Assembly: GCF_026130605.1 (NCBI RefSeq)
Contig: NZ_JANFAU010000005.1
Span: 186,001 to 250,000, forward strand
Source: Sphingomonas lycopersici
GTDB taxonomy: Bacteria; Pseudomonadota; Alphaproteobacteria; Sphingomonadales; Sphingomonadaceae
Reading direction: 5' to 3'
DNA: 64,000 nucleotides
Of this stretch, positions 7,325 through 19,078 are shown piece by piece (within the stretch, counting starts at the first letter, position 1; each line of letters starts with the position of its first letter). Made by a program: the position numbers and the translations under genes. The notes beneath the pieces are model-generated. The model made no database searches and had not been told where the DNA came from. It saw only the letters and a list, made by a program, of their open reading frames with translations.

Positions 7325-9604
7325 ATGCCGCTTTCCGCCGCCGCCTCCGCCCGAGAGATTCTCGTCCGCCTCCACGATGTCATGGCCGCGCGTTCGAACG
7401 CGCAGGCCAAGCTCAACCAGGTGGCGGAGATTATCGGCGAAGCGCTGGAGAGCGAGGTCTGTTCGATCTACTTGCTGCGCGAAGGCGTGCTCGAATTGTT
7501 CGCGACCCGCGGGCTCGATCCGAGCGCGGTCCATGTCACCAAGCTCGCGTTGGGCGAGGGGCTGGTCGGGACGATCGCCGAGGATGTCGAGGTGCTCAAC
7601 CTCGACGAGGCCGCCAGCCACCCGCATTTCGCCTATCGCCCCGAAACCGGCGAGGATCGTTTCCACAGCTTCGCCGGGGTGCCGATCATCCGCCGCGAAC
7701 GGGCGGTGGGGGTGCTCGCCGTCCAGCATAGCGAAGCGCGCAAATATGCCGATGTCGAGATCGAAGCGCTGCAGACGGTGGCGATGGTCCTTTCCGAACT
7801 GATCGCCAATGCCGGGCTGATCGACGGCGACGGCGGCCCCGCCGGCGGGGCGAGCCCGCAATCGACCGCCAGCGTGCGCATCGCGGGGCAGAAGCTGGTC
7901 GACGGGATGGCGGCGGGCTATGCCGTGTTCCACCAGCCGCGGATCACGATCGAACATACCGTCGCCGAGGATATCGAGGCGGAGCGGCACCGCGTCTATG
8001 CCGCGTTCGACAAGATGCGCGAGCAGATCGACCGCATGACGCGCGAGGCCGAATTCGGCACCGGCGGCGAGCATGAGGAGGTGCTCGCCACCTATAAGAT
8101 GTTCGCTTACGACGAAGGCTGGGGCCGGCGGATCAACGAGGCGATCGATTCCGGGCTGACCGCCGAAGCAGCGATCGAGCGCGTCCAGCAGCGTACCCGC
8201 CAGCGGATGCGCCAGATCGACGATCCCCTGCTCGCCGACCGGATGCACGATCTGGAGGATCTCTCCAACCGATTGCTCAGGATCGTTTCGGGGCAGATGG
8301 GCACCGCGGCGCAAATGGGGCTGCGCACCGACACGATCCTGATCGCGCGCAATCTCGGCCCGGCCGAATTGCTCGAATATGATCGCCGCCGGCTGAAGGG
8401 AGTGATCCTCGAGGAAGGCTCGCTCACCGCGCACGTCACGATCGTCGCGCGCGCAATGGGGGTGCCGGTGCTCGGCCGGGTGCGCGACGTGCGGCGGCTG
8501 ATCGCCGACGGCGACCTGCTGCTGCTCGACGTCGGCGAGGGATCGGTGCTCGTCCGCCCCTCGAGCGCGATGGAGGAGGCGTTCGAGGCCAAGCTCGCGC
8601 TGCGCCAGAAGCGCCGCGCCGCTTATGCCGCGCTGCGCGAGGTCGCGCCGGAAACCCGCGACGGGAAGCGCATCACGGTGATGGTCAATGCCGGCCTGCG
8701 CGACGACGTGGCGTCGCTCGACCTGACCGGCGCCGACGGGATCGGCCTGTTCCGCACCGAATTCCAGTTCCTCGTTTCCGCCACCCTCCCCGCGCGCGAG
8801 CGGCAGCAGCGGCTGTATCGCGAGGTGCTCGATGCGGCGGGGGACCGCCCGGTGGTGTTCCGCACGATCGATATCGGCGGCGACAAGGCGCTCCCCTATC
8901 TGAAGGACAATCCCGCCGACGAGGAAAACCCGGCGATGGGGTGGCGCGCGCTGCGGCTCGGGCTGGAGCGCGACGGGCTGATGAAGGTGCAGGCGCGCGC
9001 GCTGCTCGAGGCTGCCGCCGGGCGCACGCTCAACGTGATGTTCCCGATGGTCTCCGAAGCGTGGGAATTCGACGAGGCGCGCGACCTGTTCGAGGCGCAG
9101 CGCGACTGGCTGACGCGGCGCGGCCGCCGCCTGCCCAACGAGATCCGCTATGGCGCGATGCTCGAAGTGCCGAGCCTTGCCTATCAGCTCGATCTGCTGC
9201 TGCCCAAGCTGCAATTCCTGTCGGTCGGCACCAATGATCTTACGCAATTCCTGTTCGCCGCCGATCGCGCCAATCCCAAGCTCGCCGAGCGCTACGACTG
9301 GCTCTCGACATCGATCCTGCGCTTCGTCGCGAGCGTCGTCGCGCCGGCACGCGCGGCGGGGGTGACGCTGACGGTGTGCGGCGAGATGGGCGGGCGTCCG
9401 CTGGAGGCGATGGCGCTGATCGGGCTGGGGATCGAACGGTTGTCGATCACCCCCGCGGCGGTCGGGCCGATCAAGGCGATGGTCCGTTCGCTCGATCACG
9501 CCGCGGTGGTCGCGGAGATGCAGCGGCTGCTCGCCAGCGGTCCGCGTGATTTCCGCGGCGCGCTGAGCGAATTCGCCGCGGCGCAGCGGATCGAATTAGG
9601 GTGA
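7325..9604 (+). CDS. ptsP: Phosphoenolpyruvate-protein phosphotransferase PtsP (EI-Ntr)
   Basis: Enzyme I of the nitrogen-related phosphotransferase system: it takes phosphate from PEP and passes it to NPr. 759 residues: N-terminal GAF domain (about 20-165; contains HPHFAYRPETG and GVPIIRRERAVGVLAVQ), linker, phospho-histidine domain with H370 in SLTAHVTIVARAMG, and a C-terminal TIM-barrel PEP-binding domain with FLSVGTNDLTQ and C685 in VCGEMGG. The GAF domain separates it from sugar-PTS EI. No NPr or EIIA gene lies nearby. ATG 7325 has only a weak SD; upstream is the AT-rich gap after the repeat. Confidence 0.95.
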   Translation: MPLSAAASAREILVRLHDVMAARSNAQAKLNQVAEIIGEALESEVCSIYLLREGVLELFATRGLDPSAVHVTKLALGEGLVGTIAEDVEVLNLDEAASHPHFAYRPETGEDRFHSFAGVPIIRRERAVGVLAVQHSEARKYADVEIEALQTVAMVLSELIANAGLIDGDGGPAGGASPQSTASVRIAGQKLVDGMAAGYAVFHQPRITIEHTVAEDIEAERHRVYAAFDKMREQIDRMTREAEFGTGGEHEEVLATYKMFAYDEGWGRRINEAIDSGLTAEAAIERVQQRTRQRMRQIDDPLLADRMHDLEDLSNRLLRIVSGQMGTAAQMGLRTDTILIARNLGPAELLEYDRRRLKGVILEEGSLTAHVTIVARAMGVPVLGRVRDVRRLIADGDLLLLDVGEGSVLVRPSSAMEEAFEAKLALRQKRRAAYAALREVAPETRDGKRITVMVNAGLRDDVASLDLTGADGIGLFRTEFQFLVSATLPARERQQRLYREVLDAAGDRPVVFRTIDIGGDKALPYLKDNPADEENPAMGWRALRLGLERDGLMKVQARALLEAAAGRTLNVMFPMVSEAWEFDEARDLFEAQRDWLTRRGRRLPNEIRYGAMLEVPSLAYQLDLLLPKLQFLSVGTNDLTQFLFAADRANPKLAERYDWLSTSILRFVASVVAPARAAGVTLTVCGEMGGRPLEAMALIGLGIERLSITPAAVGPIKAMVRSLDHAAVVAEMQRLLASGPRDFRGALSEFAAAQRIELG

Positions 9605-9775
9605 GTTTCCGCGCCGCCGTGCCGGGTCAGCCCCGGTATGGCGACGGGTAGAAAAGCGCGGAACTTGGGTCGATCCGTCCCAATCGTCGGCCCGCCCGAT
9701 TGACACGCTTGTCGGGCTTTGGGACAGGTGGAAAAAATCGCGGGCAAGGGAGCGTTGCCCGCGCCGGAGACTTCC

Positions 9776-10723
9776 ATGACCGACGCCGCAAACGGCGAAC
9801 AGAATGCGCTTATTCCCCGCTCGGTCGGCGAGCGGCTGCGGAGTGCGCGCGAAAAGCAAAAGCTTGCGCTGGCGGAGATTGCGGCGCGCACCCGCGTCCC
9901 GCTGCGGCATCTGGAGGCGATCGAGAACGGCAGCTACGATTCCCTCCCCTCCCCCACTTATGCGGTGGGGTTCGTGCGCGCTTATGCCCGCACGGTGGGC
10001 GAGGACGAGGTGTCGCTGGCGCGCGACACGCGCGAGGAAGTGGCGCGGATCGGCCGGCCGGTCGCGCAATATCAGCCCTATGAGATCGCCGATCCGGCAC
10101 GGGTGCCCTCGCGCGGGGTGGTGATCGTCGCCGCCGGCGTTGCGCTCGCGGTGGTCGTGCTCGCGGTGCTGTGGTTCGCGGTCGGCATGTGGCGCAACAG
10201 CGGCAGCGCGGAGAGCGCGAGCGTCGCCAGCGCCCCCGCGGTGGTCGCCCCGGTGCCGACCGCCACCCCGGCCGCGGCGCAGAACCCCGCCAGCGGGCAT
10301 GTCACGCTCACCGCGACCGATGCGGTGTGGCTGCGCGTCTATGACGCCGACGACAAGACGTTGTACCTCGGCACGATGAAGGCCGGCGACAAGTTCGACG
10401 TGCCGGCCGACGCCAAGGATCCCAAGATCAACGTCGGCCGCCCCGACAAATTGACCGTGACGCTCAACGGCTCGGCGCTGCCGCCGCTCGGCGACGGATC
10501 GCGCCCGATCAAGGGCATCGCGGTGAGCGCCGCGGCGCTTTCGGCGCGCGTCTCCGGCACGCCGGCTGCGGCCCCGGCCGCCGGCGCCGCGACGCCTTCC
10601 GGCGCCGCCGCCGCACCGACATCGACCCCGGCGCGCCCGGCGGCCTTTACCGATCCGAAACCGGCAGCCCCCGCGCCGGCCGCCAATAGCGCGGCACCGG
10701 CCGGTACGCCGCCGGGGCAATGA
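9776..10723 (+). CDS. RodZ-like helix-turn-helix membrane protein (DUF4115)
   Basis: 315-residue bitopic membrane protein. The N-terminal HTH_25 domain (SVGERLRSAREKQKLALAEIAARTRVPLRHLEAIE) is followed by one transmembrane segment (about 113-135, VVIVAAGVALAVVVLAVLWF), then a periplasmic DUF4115 domain (GHVTLTATDAVWLRVYDADDKTLY) and a long Ala/Pro low-complexity tail. This matches RodZ-type cell-shape proteins that bind MreB through the HTH domain. ATG 9776 is chosen because of the GGAG Shine-Dalgarno 8 bases upstream; an in-frame TTG at 9719 gives a non-conserved extension. Confidence 0.8.
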   Translation: MTDAANGEQNALIPRSVGERLRSAREKQKLALAEIAARTRVPLRHLEAIENGSYDSLPSPTYAVGFVRAYARTVGEDEVSLARDTREEVARIGRPVAQYQPYEIADPARVPSRGVVIVAAGVALAVVVLAVLWFAVGMWRNSGSAESASVASAPAVVAPVPTATPAAAQNPASGHVTLTATDAVWLRVYDADDKTLYLGTMKAGDKFDVPADAKDPKINVGRPDKLTVTLNGSALPPLGDGSRPIKGIAVSAAALSARVSGTPAAAPAAGAATPSGAAAAPTSTPARPAAFTDPKPAAPAPAANSAAPAGTPPGQ

Positions 10724-10795
10724 AGCCTTTGCTGACAGACCGCGTCCGCGCGGTGGGGCATCGTGCGTTTGATCGGGATCACACCGAAACCTCCT

Positions 10796-10850
10796 TGTGC
10801 TCCCGCGAAGGCGGGAGCCCAGACTGGGTCCCCGCCTTCGCGGGGACACA
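10796..10850. repeat. REP hairpin, CGCGAAGGCGG class
   Basis: Two arms, TGTGCTCCCGCGAAGGCGGG and CCCGCCTTCGCGGGGACACA, separated by CCCAGACTGGGT. The spacer CCCAGACTGGG is itself palindromic and recurs in the copies at 20337, 29648 and 34547. Confidence 0.85.
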
Positions 10851-10862
10851 AGTTAGCGACCT

Positions 10863-10886
10863 CCACCCCGGCGCAGGCCGGGGCGG
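10863..10886. repeat. Half copy of the CCCCGGCGCAGGCCGGGG class
   Basis: Single hairpin immediately upstream of cpoB, matching the arms of the longer elements at 32229-32297 and 49576-49644. Confidence 0.55.
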
Positions 10887-10921
10887 ATTAGGTTTTGCGC
10901 ACGACGCTCTAGGGGATGAAC

Positions 10922-11854
10922 ATGCGTAATTTGGTGTTGTTGGCGGGCGCGGCGATCTGCGTGGCGGCGCCGGCCTTCGCGCAATCAGGGCTGGAGGGCC
11001 GCGTCGGGCGGCTCGAAAGCGAAATGCGCGCGGTGCAGCGCAAGGTGTTTCCGGGCAACGGCCTGCCGCCCTCGGTCGAGCCGCAGATCACCGCCGCCCC
11101 GCCGCCGGGGCGCGAGATCGGCTCCCCCGCGACCGCGCCACTCGCCGACCTTACCCAAAGGGTCAATCTGCTCGAACAGCAGGTCACCAACCTGACCGGG
11201 CAGGTCGAGCAGACGCAATATCGCATGCGCCAGCTCGAGGAGCAGTTCACCGCCTATCGCAAGGAAACCGACGCGAAGATCGCCGGGGGCGCGGGCGCCG
11301 CGCCGGTCGCCGGCGGCATCGGCGGCGGTGAGGAACCAGGCGCCGCGCCGCCGCCGGGGCGCAAGCCGACCACGCCGCCGCCGGCCCCCGCCGCGCCCGC
11401 TCAGGCGGGCAAGGATCCGGCGCGCGCCGGGCGGCTCGCGGCGATCGAAAAGCCCAATACGTCGCAGCCCGACGAGGACGATTATATCTACGGCTACCGG
11501 CTGTGGAATGCGAAGCTCTACCCCGAGGCGGTGACCCAGCTCAAAAAGGTGGTGGCGGATTATCCGCGCTCGCGCCGCGCCAGCTATGCGCAATATCTGA
11601 TTGGCCGCACCTATCTCGACGACGGCAAGCCGAGCCTCGCCTCGATCGCTTTCTACGACAATTACAAGAAGATGCCCGACGGCGAGCGCGCGCCGGAGAG
11701 CCTTTATTATCTCGGCCAGTCGCTGATGAAGCTCAACAAGCCGGCCGATGCCTGCAAGGTCTATGGCGAGCTGAGCGACGTCTATGGCGCAAAGATCAGC
11801 ACGCAGATGCGCGGCGATATCGAGCGCGCGCGCGCAGCGGCGAAGTGCAAGTGA
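10922..11854 (+). CDS. cpoB: Cell division coordinator CpoB / YbgF-type Tol-Pal TPR protein
   Basis: Periplasmic protein linking Tol-Pal envelope constriction to peptidoglycan synthesis. About 310 residues: signal peptide (MRNLVLLAGAAICVAAPAFA, cleavage before QSG), an N-terminal coiled coil rich in Q/E (residues about 20-115, e.g. VNLLEQQVTNLTGQVEQTQ), a Pro/Ala linker, then C-terminal TPRs (YIYGYRLWNAKLYPEAVTQL; YLIGRTYLDDGKPSLASIAF; YYLGQSLMKLNKPADAC). ATG 10922 has AGGGG at good spacing; ATG 10916 is possible but lies on top of that SD. The order cpoB-tilS-ftsH downstream of tol-pal is common in alphaproteobacteria. Confidence 0.88.
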   Translation: MRNLVLLAGAAICVAAPAFAQSGLEGRVGRLESEMRAVQRKVFPGNGLPPSVEPQITAAPPPGREIGSPATAPLADLTQRVNLLEQQVTNLTGQVEQTQYRMRQLEEQFTAYRKETDAKIAGGAGAAPVAGGIGGGEEPGAAPPPGRKPTTPPPAPAAPAQAGKDPARAGRLAAIEKPNTSQPDEDDYIYGYRLWNAKLYPEAVTQLKKVVADYPRSRRASYAQYLIGRTYLDDGKPSLASIAFYDNYKKMPDGERAPESLYYLGQSLMKLNKPADACKVYGELSDVYGAKISTQMRGDIERARAAAKCK

Positions 11855-11909
11855 GGGGGGTGAGGCGCCCCAGAACACGGCGCCTCACATTAGGGTAAAA
11901 CCGCTTATC

Positions 11910-11987
11910 CCGTTCGGGCTGAGCTTGTCGAAGCCCTGCCCTTCCTCGCCCAGCAGGGCAGCCCTTCGACAAGCTCAGGGCGAACGG
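11910..11987. repeat. REP pair, GAGCTTGTCGAAG class
   Basis: CCGTTCGGGCTGAGCTTGTC and its complement GACAAGCTCAGGGCGAACGG face each other around GCAGGGCAG-type spacers. The element sits 13 bases before the tilS start. Sister copies are at 22407, 30119, 45493 and 59444. Confidence 0.88.
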
Positions 11988-12000
11988 ATATTTTTTGCGC

Positions 12001-13098
12001 ATGACATCCCAGGTGCCGATGATCGCCCCTGCCGACCTCGATCGCTTCCGCGCCGATCTCGCGCGCCTCGAAGCCACCGGACGGCTGGCGATCGCGGTGT
12101 CGGGCGGGGCGGACAGTATGGCGCTGCTCACGCTCGCATATGCCGCGCTGCCGGGGCAGATCGTCGCGGCGACGGTCGACCACCGCCTCCGCGTCGCGGC
12201 GGCCGATGAGGCGGCGATGGTCGCCGCATATTGCGCCGCGCTGGCGGTTCCTCATACGATCCTGACGCCCGAGGCGCCGATCGCCGGCGCCAGCATCCAG
12301 GCGCAGGCACGCGAGGCGCGTTATGCTTTGCTCGCGCGCTGGGCACGCGACGCCGGCGCGCTCGCCCTGCTCACCGCACATCACGCCGACGATCAGGCCG
12401 AGACCTTTCTGATGCGCGCCGTGCGCGGGTCCGGCGCGGCGGGGCTCGCGGGGGTACGCGCGCGCGCCACGATCGCGGGTTTCCCGGTCCTGCGCCCGTT
12501 GCTCGGCTGGCGGCGCGATGATCTGCGCCGCATCGCCACCGACGCCGGCGTACCGTTCGTCGACGATCCCAGCAACGCCGACGCGCGCCACGACCGCACC
12601 CGCTTCCGCGCTCTGCTCGCCGAGACCCCGGCGCTCGATCCCATCGCGCTCGCCCGATCCGCCGCCGCGCTGGCTGAAGCGGAGGCGGCGCTGGTCTTCG
12701 TCACCGACCGACTGTGGGCCGAGCGCACGCGCGATCCGACCCCGCATCGTCATGCCGGGCTCGACCCGGTATCCGGCGCAGCAGACGGTGACCTTCGTGG
12801 CTCTGGATACCGGGTCGAGCCCGGCATGACGGCGAAGGGTGCCGCGGAAGAATCACCCCTCACCCTCGATGTCAGCGACCTGCCCCGCGAGCTGCGCCGC
12901 CGTCTCGCCCGCCGCGCGATCGGCGAGACGCGTGCGCGTCACGCCATTACCGTCCCCGAATGGAGCGATGCCGCCAATATCGAGCCGCTGCTCGACTCGC
13001 TCGCCGCGGGAACATCGGCTACACAGGCCGGCGTGATGCTGACACCGCACGGCGAAATCTGGACGGTTACCAAAGCGCCGCCGCGTCGATCAGCTTGA
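12001..13098 (+). CDS. tilS: tRNA(Ile)-lysidine synthase TilS, carrying an in-frame repeat insertion
   Basis: Essential ATP-dependent enzyme that converts C34 of the AUA-reading tRNA-Ile to lysidine. About 365 residues; N-terminal PP-loop motif SGGADS at 34-39, then TVDHRLR, HHADDQAETFLMR, GVRARATIAGFPVLRPLL and FVDDPSNADARHDRTRFR, all typical. Residues about 250-277 (HAGLDPVSG...GYRVEPGMTAK) are encoded by an 84-bp palindromic REP inserted without breaking the frame. The C-terminal part (LRRRLARRAIGE...) continues normally. ATG 12001 is preferred; in-frame TTG 11995 is an alternative. Upstream of ftsH, as in many proteobacteria. Confidence 0.93.
   Translation: MTSQVPMIAPADLDRFRADLARLEATGRLAIAVSGGADSMALLTLAYAALPGQIVAATVDHRLRVAAADEAAMVAAYCAALAVPHTILTPEAPIAGASIQAQAREARYALLARWARDAGALALLTAHHADDQAETFLMRAVRGSGAAGLAGVRARATIAGFPVLRPLLGWRRDDLRRIATDAGVPFVDDPSNADARHDRTRFRALLAETPALDPIALARSAAALAEAEAALVFVTDRLWAERTRDPTPHRHAGLDPVSGAADGDLRGSGYRVEPGMTAKGAAEESPLTLDVSDLPRELRRRLARRAIGETRARHAITVPEWSDAANIEPLLDSLAAGTSATQAGVMLTPHGEIWTVTKAPPRRSA
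12748..12831. repeat. REP element inside tilS (GCCGGGCTCGACCCGG class)
   Basis: Arms 12748-12774 and 12805-12831 are perfect 27-bp reverse complements with a 30-base spacer. Total length is 84 bp (28 codons), so the tilS frame is kept. Intergenic relatives are at 39194-39277, 48188-48271 and 63557-63640. Confidence 0.93.
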
Positions 13099-13160
13099 TC
13101 GAGGTTGTTCCATTGCCATTAACCTCCCGTCGCCTACATTGGGGCGGTGAAAGGTAGCGT

Positions 13161-15128
<1,968 letters not shown>

Positions 15129-15150
15129 CCGGGCGGACGAGACTGAAACG

Positions 15151-15182
15151 AAAAACCCCGGCGTAACCCGCCGGGGTTTTTT
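15151..15182. terminator. Bidirectional rho-independent terminator after ftsH
   Basis: A-run 15151-15155, stem CCCCGGCG (15156-15163) / CGCCGGGG (15169-15176), five-base loop, T-run 15177-15182. It ends ftsH on the plus strand and can also serve the convergent minus-strand membrane-protein gene. Confidence 0.92.
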
Positions 15183-15190
15183 GTTGATCC

Positions 15191-15273
15191 CCGTCATCCC
15201 AGCGCAAGCCGGGATCTCGGGCGGCAAGGGCGACGCCTGCGGCACGCGATCCCAGCTTGCGCTGGGATGACGG
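15191..15273. repeat. REP pair, GTCATCCCAGCGCAAGC class
   Basis: CCGTCATCCCAGCGCAAGC and GCTTGCGCTGGGATGACGG are exact inverted arms around a GC-rich spacer. This is the only copy of this class seen in the window. Confidence 0.85.
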
Positions 15274-15292
15274 TGGGCGGAGCCGATGCGCC

Positions 15293-16396
15293 CTACCCCA
15301 CCCCCATATAAACCAGCAGCACCGAGAAGATCGGGATCACCCCGCACAGGATCATCAGGCTCAGCAGCGCGGTGCGGATGCCGGCCGTCAGGCGGCTCAG
15401 GCGATAGGCGCCCTTCAATTGCTTGTAGATATGCACCGGCGGGATGATGCCCGCCGCGGTCCACAGCATCCATTCGGGCACCCCCGCCGCGGCGAGCACC
15501 GCCAGCACCACCGTCAGCAGCGACATGAAGGTCAACGAATAAGTGGTGAACACCGCATGGTCGTACAGCCCGTAGCGCCGGCTGAACGGAAACAGCAGCC
15601 ACACGAACGGCAGCGAGATCGGGATCAGCGCCCAGCTGTATTTATACGCGCTGTTCTTCATCTTGTAGAGCAGCAGCTCGGGGTTCTCGCGCGCGTGGCG
15701 CATCCTGGCCTCGAACCAATTTTCGTCGGGCAGCGGTGCTTCGGCGGCGGCGGCGCCCGGCGGGCCGCCGAGCACTTTCTGCGCATTGCCGATCGTGCGC
15801 GCGGCTTCGTCGGCCTTGCCGATCCGCTGCTGCAGCGTGGCGATGCGGGCCTGATCGGGATCGGCCTTGCGCTGTTCCTTGGCCAGCTTGGCGCGCGCCT
15901 CGTTCGCCATCGCGGCGGCGCGCCTGTTCTCCTCGGCGAGCTTGGCGCGCGCCTGCATGATCCCGCCGTTGACCCCGGGCTTGAGGAAATTCCCGCCGTC
16001 CATATGCCAGCCGGGCAGGCTGGCGACGATCGCGAACATCAGGAACACCGCGAACAGGAAGATCGCCAGCGGCGAGACGAAGCGCATCCGCTCGCCCGCG
16101 ATATAGCGCCGCGTGAGATCGCCCGGATGAAACGCGAGCATCGGCAAGGTACGCCAGATCTTGCCGTCGAAATGGAACACGCCGTGCGCGATATCGTGCC
16201 CGATCGCGCCGAGCGTGCGATGGACATGCCCCGCCTGGCCGCAGGCGTGGCAATGCGTGCCGATCAGCGTGGTGCCGCAATTGAGGCAGACCCCGCTATC
16301 GTGGCCGTCGTGCGCGGCGCGATCCTCCGCCGGCTCGACCGCGCGCGCGATCAACGCCCCGGTGGCGATATCCGCGCCCGCTTCGATCCCTGTCAT
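15293..16396 (-). CDS. DUF3667-type zinc-ribbon membrane protein, unknown function
   Basis: 367-residue protein. A short N-terminal zinc ribbon CLNCGTTLIGTHCHACGQ (two CxxC pairs, about residues 36-53) is followed by HRTLGAIGHDIAHGVFHFDGKIWRTLPMLAFHPGDLTRRYIAGER, the hallmark of DUF3667 proteins. After it come a TM segment (about 103-123), a charged alanine-rich coiled region (130-210), and a C-terminal bundle of four hydrophobic helices. ATG 16396 is selected for its AGGGGGG Shine-Dalgarno; an upstream in-frame ATG gives a basic, non-conserved extension. Monocistronic in appearance, convergent with ftsH. Function unknown. Confidence 0.8.
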   Translation of the reverse strand: MTGIEAGADIATGALIARAVEPAEDRAAHDGHDSGVCLNCGTTLIGTHCHACGQAGHVHRTLGAIGHDIAHGVFHFDGKIWRTLPMLAFHPGDLTRRYIAGERMRFVSPLAIFLFAVFLMFAIVASLPGWHMDGGNFLKPGVNGGIMQARAKLAEENRRAAAMANEARAKLAKEQRKADPDQARIATLQQRIGKADEAARTIGNAQKVLGGPPGAAAAEAPLPDENWFEARMRHARENPELLLYKMKNSAYKYSWALIPISLPFVWLLFPFSRRYGLYDHAVFTTYSLTFMSLLTVVLAVLAAAGVPEWMLWTAAGIIPPVHIYKQLKGAYRLSRLTAGIRTALLSLMILCGVIPIFSVLLVYMGVG

Positions 16397-16500
16397 CCCT
16401 GCCCCCCTTTTTCGCCGGCGGGAAATACCGCCGGCACGCGGGCTTGGCAAAGGGATAGCGAAGCCCCAGCATCACCGCCGAGGCTTCACCGTCGGCGATC

Positions 16501-17652
<1,152 letters not shown>

Positions 17653-17788
17653 TTAAACCGTCAGCACGACCAGACCGCCCCGCTCGCGCGGGTCGGCTTG
17701 GTGCTAATGGTTTTGACCATCTGAAACATCACGCGGGCCGATATCGTGTCCGCGCAGGTCTGTAAATCGTAATTTTGTGTCCCGGCGG

Positions 17789-19030
17789 TCAGTATTTGGT
17801 GAGTTCGACCGGCATCTTGCGATAGCCGTGGACGAAGCAGGCCGAGACGCGCTCGACCCCGCCGGTCAGGTTCACCCGCATCCGGCGCTTGGCCATTTCC
17901 TCCATCAGGATGCCGACCTGTAATTCGGCCAGCCGCGCGCCGACGCAGCGGTGGATGCCGTGCCCGAAGGCGAGATGGCGCCGCGCATTCGGGCGATCGA
18001 CCACGAGCTTGTCGGCATCCTCGCCGAACACCGTCTCGTCGCGATTGGCGGAGATATACCAGAGCGCGAGCTTGTCGCCGGCCTTGATCTCTTGCCCCAT
18101 CAGCTCGGTATCCGCGGTCGCGGTGCGGCGCATGTGCGACAAGGGGGTCTGCCAGCGGATCGTTTCGCTCACCGCATTGGGGATCAGCGCCGGATCCGCC
18201 TCGAGCTTGGCGCGCTCGTCGGGGAATTGGTCGAGGCCATAGACCAGCCCCGACATCGTGTTGCGCGTCGTATCGTTGCCGCCGACGATCAGCAGGATCA
18301 GGTTTCCGATGAATTCGAAATGATCCATGTGGCTCATCGCGTCCGAATGGATCATCATGCTGATCAGATCCGGCGTCTGCGGCTTGCCGACCTTCTGGTT
18401 CCACAGATTCTGGAAATAGGCCCCGCATTCATACATATATTCGAGCCGCTGCTTGCGCAGCTCCTCGCTCTTGACCAGTTCGATATCGCCCGCCCAGTCC
18501 GACCAGAAGGTCAGCTTGCGGCGATCCTCCCACGGGAAATCGAACAGGATCGCCAGCATCTGGGTGGTCAGCTCGATCGAGACGGTATCGACCCAGTCGA
18601 ATTCTTTGCCCCACGGCAGGCTATCGAGCACCTCCTCGGTGCGGCGGCGGATATCCGCTGACATGCGCACCATTTCCGACGGGGTGAACGCCGGCGAGAC
18701 GGTGCGGCGCTGGCCGGTGTGCACCGGGCGATCGCGCGCGATGAACATCGGCATGCGCACGTCCGAATCCTCGATGAAGTCGGCGAGCGTGATGCCCCCC
18801 GCTTCGGACGAATAGAGATCGGGCAGCGACTCGACCTCGACGATCGGCTTGTAGGTGGAGACCGACCAATAGGTGCCATAGGCCGAATGCTCGGTCTTAT
18901 AGACCGGCGCGGTTGCGCGCAGTTTTGCAAAGGGTTCGTGCCACGTATCGTCGCGGTACAGCTCCGCCCGGCTGACATCGAGCGGATCGACGTCAAAGGT
19001 TTCGAGCGCGTTCGTCGCCAACGTAGCCAT
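17789..19030 (-). CDS. Cytochrome P450, CYP153-like
   Basis: Soluble haem monooxygenase of 413 residues. I-helix GGNDTTRN (oxygen activation), ExxR as ETIR followed by WQTPLSHMRRTATADTELMG, and haem-ligand Cys362 in FGHGIHRCVGARLAEL. The IVGGNDTTRN and IRWQTPLSHMRRTA strings resemble the CYP153 alkane/fatty-acid omega-hydroxylases, which suggests a hydrophobic linear substrate; this is family inference, and terpene or other hydroxylation is possible. No ferredoxin or ferredoxin-reductase gene is adjacent, so electrons must come from partners elsewhere. ATG 19030 (AGGAG upstream) is preferred over a start 15 codons earlier. The 238 bases downstream, before asd, show no clear gene. Confidence 0.9.
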   Translation of the reverse strand: MATLATNALETFDVDPLDVSRAELYRDDTWHEPFAKLRATAPVYKTEHSAYGTYWSVSTYKPIVEVESLPDLYSSEAGGITLADFIEDSDVRMPMFIARDRPVHTGQRRTVSPAFTPSEMVRMSADIRRRTEEVLDSLPWGKEFDWVDTVSIELTTQMLAILFDFPWEDRRKLTFWSDWAGDIELVKSEELRKQRLEYMYECGAYFQNLWNQKVGKPQTPDLISMMIHSDAMSHMDHFEFIGNLILLIVGGNDTTRNTMSGLVYGLDQFPDERAKLEADPALIPNAVSETIRWQTPLSHMRRTATADTELMGQEIKAGDKLALWYISANRDETVFGEDADKLVVDRPNARRHLAFGHGIHRCVGARLAELQVGILMEEMAKRRMRVNLTGGVERVSACFVHGYRKMPVELTKY

Positions 19031-19078
19031 GGCTATCTCCTCATCCTGGCACAAGGAAAGCCATAGCTGACACAAATG

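Noticed and set aside
12748..12831. tilS as a pseudogene
   Set aside because: The repeat insertion keeps the frame, no stop is introduced, and all catalytic motifs upstream plus the C-terminal part remain, so the gene is probably functional.
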